The notes below the pieces were generated by a model. That model was not told the DNA's origin. It saw only the letters and a program-made list of their open reading frames with translations, and searched no databases. 10,973 nt of DNA from Actinomycetota bacterium (lineage in GTDB: Bacteria; Actinomycetota; Thermoleophilia; Solirubrobacterales; Thermoleophilaceae), in the NCBI GenBank assembly GCA_005885165.1, contig VAXR01000094.1, positions 1 to 10,973 on the forward strand, written 5' to 3'. The translations under genes were made by a program, and so were the position numbers. This document shows, in pieces, positions 7,954-10,973 of the stretch; position 1 is the stretch's first letter; each line of letters begins with the position of its first letter.

Positions 7954-10338
7954 TCAGCGCGCCATCCGCACGCGGATTCGCCCGTCGGCGACGGTGAGCC
8001 GGATCGTCCCGTCGCGATCGGTGCGGTAGACGTGGGGCCCGGCTCGGCGGAGTTGCGCCAGCGTCGACGGCGCTGGGTGCCCGTACGCGTTGTGCGCGCC
8101 CACCTCGATCGCCGCGACGCTCGGGCGCAGGTGCGCGAGCACGGCGGACAGGCCGGGGTCGGCGCTGCCGTGGTGCGGGACCTTCATCGCCTCCACGCGC
8201 GGCAGCGGGTAGCGGAGGATCGCCGGGCTTTCGGCGTCGGCCGAGAGGAAGAGGTCGAACCCGTCCTCGGAGACCACCGCCGTGATCGCGCGCAGGTTCG
8301 GATTGCCGGACGGCGGGCCCGGCGGCCGGGGCGGCGGTCCAAGTATCCGGATCACGAGGCGGCCCGCCCTCAGAACCTCTCCAGGCCGTGGCTCGATCCG
8401 CCGCACACCGCGCCGGCGGGCCAGCGCCAGCAGGTCGTTGAACGCGCGTTCCCGCGTGCCGTCGCCGCCGTCGAGCAGGGCGTCGACCGGAAACCGCTGG
8501 ATCACCTCGGGCAGCCCGCCCTGGTGGTCGCGCGACTGGTGGGTCGCAACCACGAGCGCCAGCCGGTGCACCCCCGCCTCGCGCAGCTGGCGGGCGACGC
8601 GAGCCTCGGGTGGGCCTCCGTCGAAGAGCACCGCGGCGCGCGGGCCGTCCTGGATCAGCGTCGCGTCCCCCTGGCCGACGTCGAGGAACGAAACGGTGAG
8701 CTTGCGCGGGGGATCCGGCGGGCGGGTGAACGCCCGCCACGTACCTGCCGCACAGACAATCGCGCCCAGTGCCAGCACCATGCGCGCGCGGCGCGGCGTG
8801 CGCCGCCAGCCGGCCGCCACCTCCTGCGCTCGCGGCTCCGCGCGCTGGGCCGACAGCCGCGCGAGGACCACGGCTGCGCCAACCGCCGCGTACGCTCCGA
8901 CCACGGCCAACGTCGAACCGAAGGGCAGCGTGACGTGGGAGCCGGGCAGCTCGGCGAAGTAACGAGCGACCGCGTCGAGGCAGCCGATCAGCACCCCGTT
9001 CACGCGCCCGAGGGCCGCGCACAGCGTGGCGGCCGCCGGAGCGAATGACGGCACGGCGGCCATGGCCACGCCCAGCGCGACCTGCGACATGCCCGCCCAC
9101 ATGATCGGCGCGACGATCGGGACGGCGACCAGGTTCGCCGCGACGCCGATCAGCGACACCGCGCCGAAGTGGTGCGCGATCAACGGCGCCGTCGCGACCG
9201 TTGCGGCGAGCGTCACCGAGGCTCCTTCGGCCAGCGGTCGCGGCAGCGACTTCATGGACCGGCGGATCGCGGGTGCCAGCAGGAGGATCCCGATCACCGC
9301 GGCGAACGAGAGCTGCCAGCCGGGATCGCCGGCGACGCGCGGGTTCACGCCAAGCGTCACCACGGCCGCCAGGAGCAGCGCGTACCAGCGCGACGCGACG
9401 CGACCCGCGCCCAGCGCGACGAGGCCGGCGACGCCCATGACACCCGCGCGCTGGAGCGACGGCCCTGCGCCCGCCAGCGGGATGTACGCGGCGATGAGCA
9501 CAACCAGCGCCACGACTCGCGGGCGCGGACCCGCGCCGAGGGCCGCGAGCACCGGCACCGCGAGGGCGCACAGGAGCATCACGTTCTGCCCGGAGACCGC
9601 GAGGACGTGCGCGAGCCCCGAGCGGCGGAAGTCGTCCCGCAGCAGCGAATCGATCTGCTCGTCCTCCCCGAGCACCATCCCGCGCGCCACGGCCGCGCGC
9701 TCGCGCGACATTCCGGAATCGAGCGCGCTCTCGCCCGCCGTCCGCGCCCGATCGACCGCGCCCGCCAGGCCACCGCGGCGCCGCCCGGTGCCCGAGAGCG
9801 CGTCGAGCTCGAGCTCGGCCCCGATGCCGCGCCGCCGCAGGTACGCCGGCCAGTCGAGGCGCTGGCCCGGACGCCGGACGGGCGCGCTGAGCGGCCCCCT
9901 CACCCTGAGCTCGGTGCCGGGCGCGCCTTCCGCGGGCCACGAGAGCCCACGTCTTGCGCGGGCCAGCACACGCGAGCCCGCGCCGGGACCGGACGACAGC
10001 TCAATCGCGGCGGACGTGGCGAACCGCGACGGTCGCGGCCGCTCGAGCAGGATCGCCCGGCCGTCCGCGTGGCCCGCCCGCGCGGCCGAGACGAGCGGGG
10101 CGTCGATCGCCCGCAGGCGCGCGGCGCCCACGGCGGCTCCCGCGATGACGAGCCCGGCCGCGACGAGCGCCACGACCGGCGCGCGCGCCACGAGCATGCC
10201 GACGGCGAGAAGCGCCGCCAGCGAAGCCGCGACCACCGGCTTGCCGGTCGCCGCGAGCCCGGCGGCCAGCGCCGCAGCGCTGACGTGGTGCGGCCTGCGC
10301 GCCGTCCACCGGGCGAGCTCGCCGACTCGGCGAGCCAT
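7954..10338 (-). CDS. comEC: DNA uptake channel protein ComEC/Rec2
   Basis: ComEC forms the membrane channel for single-stranded DNA in natural transformation. The 794 residues have the full three-part layout. The N-terminal membrane segments (about 18-75) are followed by a soluble OB-like region with RVRGPLSAPVRRPGQRLDWP. The multi-pass competence domain has GLAHVLAVSGQNVMLL (His244), LQRAGVMG and DPGWQLSFAA. The C-terminal metallo-beta-lactamase domain (about 545-794) has FLDVGQGDATLI (552-562), FDGG (Asp573), THQSRDHQGG (599-608), SADAES (Asp701), KVPHHGS (His722-His723) and AHNAYGHP. Residue 602 is Ser where the usual HxHxDH motif has His. ATG 10338 is the first in-frame start after a TAG at 10350-10348. 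No Shine-Dalgarno is evident. The gene follows comEA by 38 nt and precedes holA, so co-transcription is likely. Uptake in this organism is inference. Confidence 0.96.
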   Translation of the reverse strand: MARRVGELARWTARRPHHVSAAALAAGLAATGKPVVAASLAALLAVGMLVARAPVVALVAAGLVIAGAAVGAARLRAIDAPLVSAARAGHADGRAILLERPRPSRFATSAAIELSSGPGAGSRVLARARRGLSWPAEGAPGTELRVRGPLSAPVRRPGQRLDWPAYLRRRGIGAELELDALSGTGRRRGGLAGAVDRARTAGESALDSGMSRERAAVARGMVLGEDEQIDSLLRDDFRRSGLAHVLAVSGQNVMLLCALAVPVLAALGAGPRPRVVALVVLIAAYIPLAGAGPSLQRAGVMGVAGLVALGAGRVASRWYALLLAAVVTLGVNPRVAGDPGWQLSFAAVIGILLLAPAIRRSMKSLPRPLAEGASVTLAATVATAPLIAHHFGAVSLIGVAANLVAVPIVAPIMWAGMSQVALGVAMAAVPSFAPAAATLCAALGRVNGVLIGCLDAVARYFAELPGSHVTLPFGSTLAVVGAYAAVGAAVVLARLSAQRAEPRAQEVAAGWRRTPRRARMVLALGAIVCAAGTWRAFTRPPDPPRKLTVSFLDVGQGDATLIQDGPRAAVLFDGGPPEARVARQLREAGVHRLALVVATHQSRDHQGGLPEVIQRFPVDALLDGGDGTRERAFNDLLALARRRGVRRIEPRPGEVLRAGRLVIRILGPPPRPPGPPSGNPNLRAITAVVSEDGFDLFLSADAESPAILRYPLPRVEAMKVPHHGSADPGLSAVLAHLRPSVAAIEVGAHNAYGHPAPSTLAQLRRAGPHVYRTDRDGTIRLTVADGRIRVRMAR

Positions 10339-10376
10339 GGCGCAGCGCTACGCCCGGCCGCGCGCCCGGCGGGCTC

Positions 10377-10973
10377 TCACGGCGAGATCGCCTTCCTCAA
10401 CGCATCGAAGCGCTTCTCCCCGATCCCCTGGACCTGCCGCAGCTCGTCGAGCGAGCGGAACCCGCCGTGCACCTGGCGGTACTGGACGATCCGCTGCGCG
10501 AGCGTCGGGCCGACGCCATCGAGCGACTCGAGCTGGGCGGCGCTTGCCGACGACAGGCTGATCGGGCCGGCGGCCGCTCCCGGCGCCGCGGCGCCCGGCG
10601 CGCCCGAGCCGGCGGCCGTCGCGGGGGCTGCGCCCTTGCGCGGCACGATCACCTGCTGGCCGTCCTGGACGCGCGCCACCAGGTTGACGCCCGCCGGGTC
10701 CGCGTGCTGCGTGAGCCCGCCGGCCCGCTCCACCGCCTGCTCGACGCGGGCGCCGCTCTGCACGCTGTACACGCCAGGCCGGTTCACCTCGCCGGCGACC
10801 TGCACTAGGGCGCTCGCGCCGCCGCCGTGCCGCGCGGCTCCGGGTCCGTCCGAGTGGCTGGATCGCGGAGCCGGATCGACGATCACACCGCCGCCGGCGT
10901 CCTTCGAGCCGCCGTCGAGGAAGCGGACGCCGAGCAGCACGACCAGCACCGCGGCCACCGCGTAGCCCACCAG
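10377..10973 (-). CDS. comEA: DNA receptor ComEA, 5' end cut by the window edge
   Basis: ComEA is a membrane-anchored protein that binds double-stranded DNA outside the membrane and hands it to ComEC. From the GTG at 10970, the visible 197 residues hold one membrane helix (AVAAVLVVLLGV, about 4-15) and a Gly/Pro/Ser-rich linker. An SLBB domain follows (VQVAGEVNRPGVYSVQSG to DGQQVIVPRKG, about 56-113), then an Ala/Gly/Pro linker. Two helix-hairpin-helix motifs come next: LESLDGVGPTLAQRI (148-161) and VQGIGEKRFDALRKA (180-194). The frame is still open at the window edge. The first visible start, GTG 10970, has almost no residues before the membrane helix, so the true start probably lies outside. 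The usual NxNxA lead-in to the HhH region reads SLSSAS here. It is first in the comEA-comEC-holA run. Identification is strong. Confidence 0.95.
   Translation of the reverse strand: MVGYAVAAVLVVLLGVRFLDGGSKDAGGGVIVDPAPRSSHSDGPGAARHGGGASALVQVAGEVNRPGVYSVQSGARVEQAVERAGGLTQHADPAGVNLVARVQDGQQVIVPRKGAAPATAAGSGAPGAAAPGAAAGPISLSSASAAQLESLDGVGPTLAQRIVQYRQVHGGFRSLDELRQVQGIGEKRFDALRKAISP

Noticed and set aside
6911..9940. A 1009-codon minus-strand open frame across holA and comEC
   Set aside because: It is an Arg/Gly/Ala-rich shadow in another frame of two clearly recognised genes, with no motif of its own.
9169..10965. Long plus-strand open frames (up to 598 codons) antisense to comEC and comEA
   Set aside because: Composition is typical of GC-rich antisense frames, and the minus strand carries unmistakable ComEC and ComEA motifs.

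Overview
The window is very GC-rich, gene-dense DNA with GTG starts, long antisense open frames and few A/T-rich spots. The proteins look actinobacterial: a ComEC with HVLAVSGQNV, a stand-alone MurJ without the mycobacterial C-terminal extension, and an LepA of standard bacterial form. My best guess is a deep-branching actinobacterium of the class Thermoleophilia (Solirubrobacterales or Gaiellales-like). That placement is inference from protein style, not from a search.

Layout, left to right. (1) Positions 1-121 hold no supported gene, only a good ribosome binding site at 106-113. (2) Positions 122-2356 (+) hold a secreted family 3 glycoside hydrolase (beta-glucosidase type) broken by two apparent single-base frame errors: one just after the start codon and one just after the catalytic aspartate. 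(3) Minus-strand msrA (2364-3017) converges on it. (4) Minus-strand lepA (3080-4900) and murJ (4930-6591) form a compact pair, 29 nt apart. (5) A 62-bp divergent region (6592-6653) has an overlapping two-way -10 element and a strong 13-bp hairpin that would form almost the whole rpsT leader. (6) rpsT (6654-6914, +) converges on holA, with a hairpin terminator candidate over the rpsT stop. (7) Minus-strand comEA (cut by the right edge), comEC and holA follow one another in that transcription order.

The right two thirds is a conserved bacterial neighbourhood. comEA-comEC-holA-rpsT-lepA is also the order in Bacillus subtilis, apart from a few genes inserted there; here murJ sits between rpsT and lepA. 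ComEA and ComEC would bind DNA outside the cell and pass a single strand through the membrane. HolA is the clamp-loader delta subunit, S20 a 30S protein, LepA (EF-4) a ribosome-associated GTPase, MurJ the lipid II flippase and MsrA a methionine sulfoxide repair enzyme. The GH3 enzyme is the only accessory-looking gene.

I see no new defence, mobile or biosynthetic system, CRISPR array, tRNA or insertion sequence. The points most worth a second look are the two frame errors in the GH3 gene, a Ser in place of a metal-binding His in the ComEC metallo-beta-lactamase domain, the hairpin leader of rpsT, and a recurring TANNNT box 6-7 nt upstream of start codons, which suggests leaderless mRNAs.
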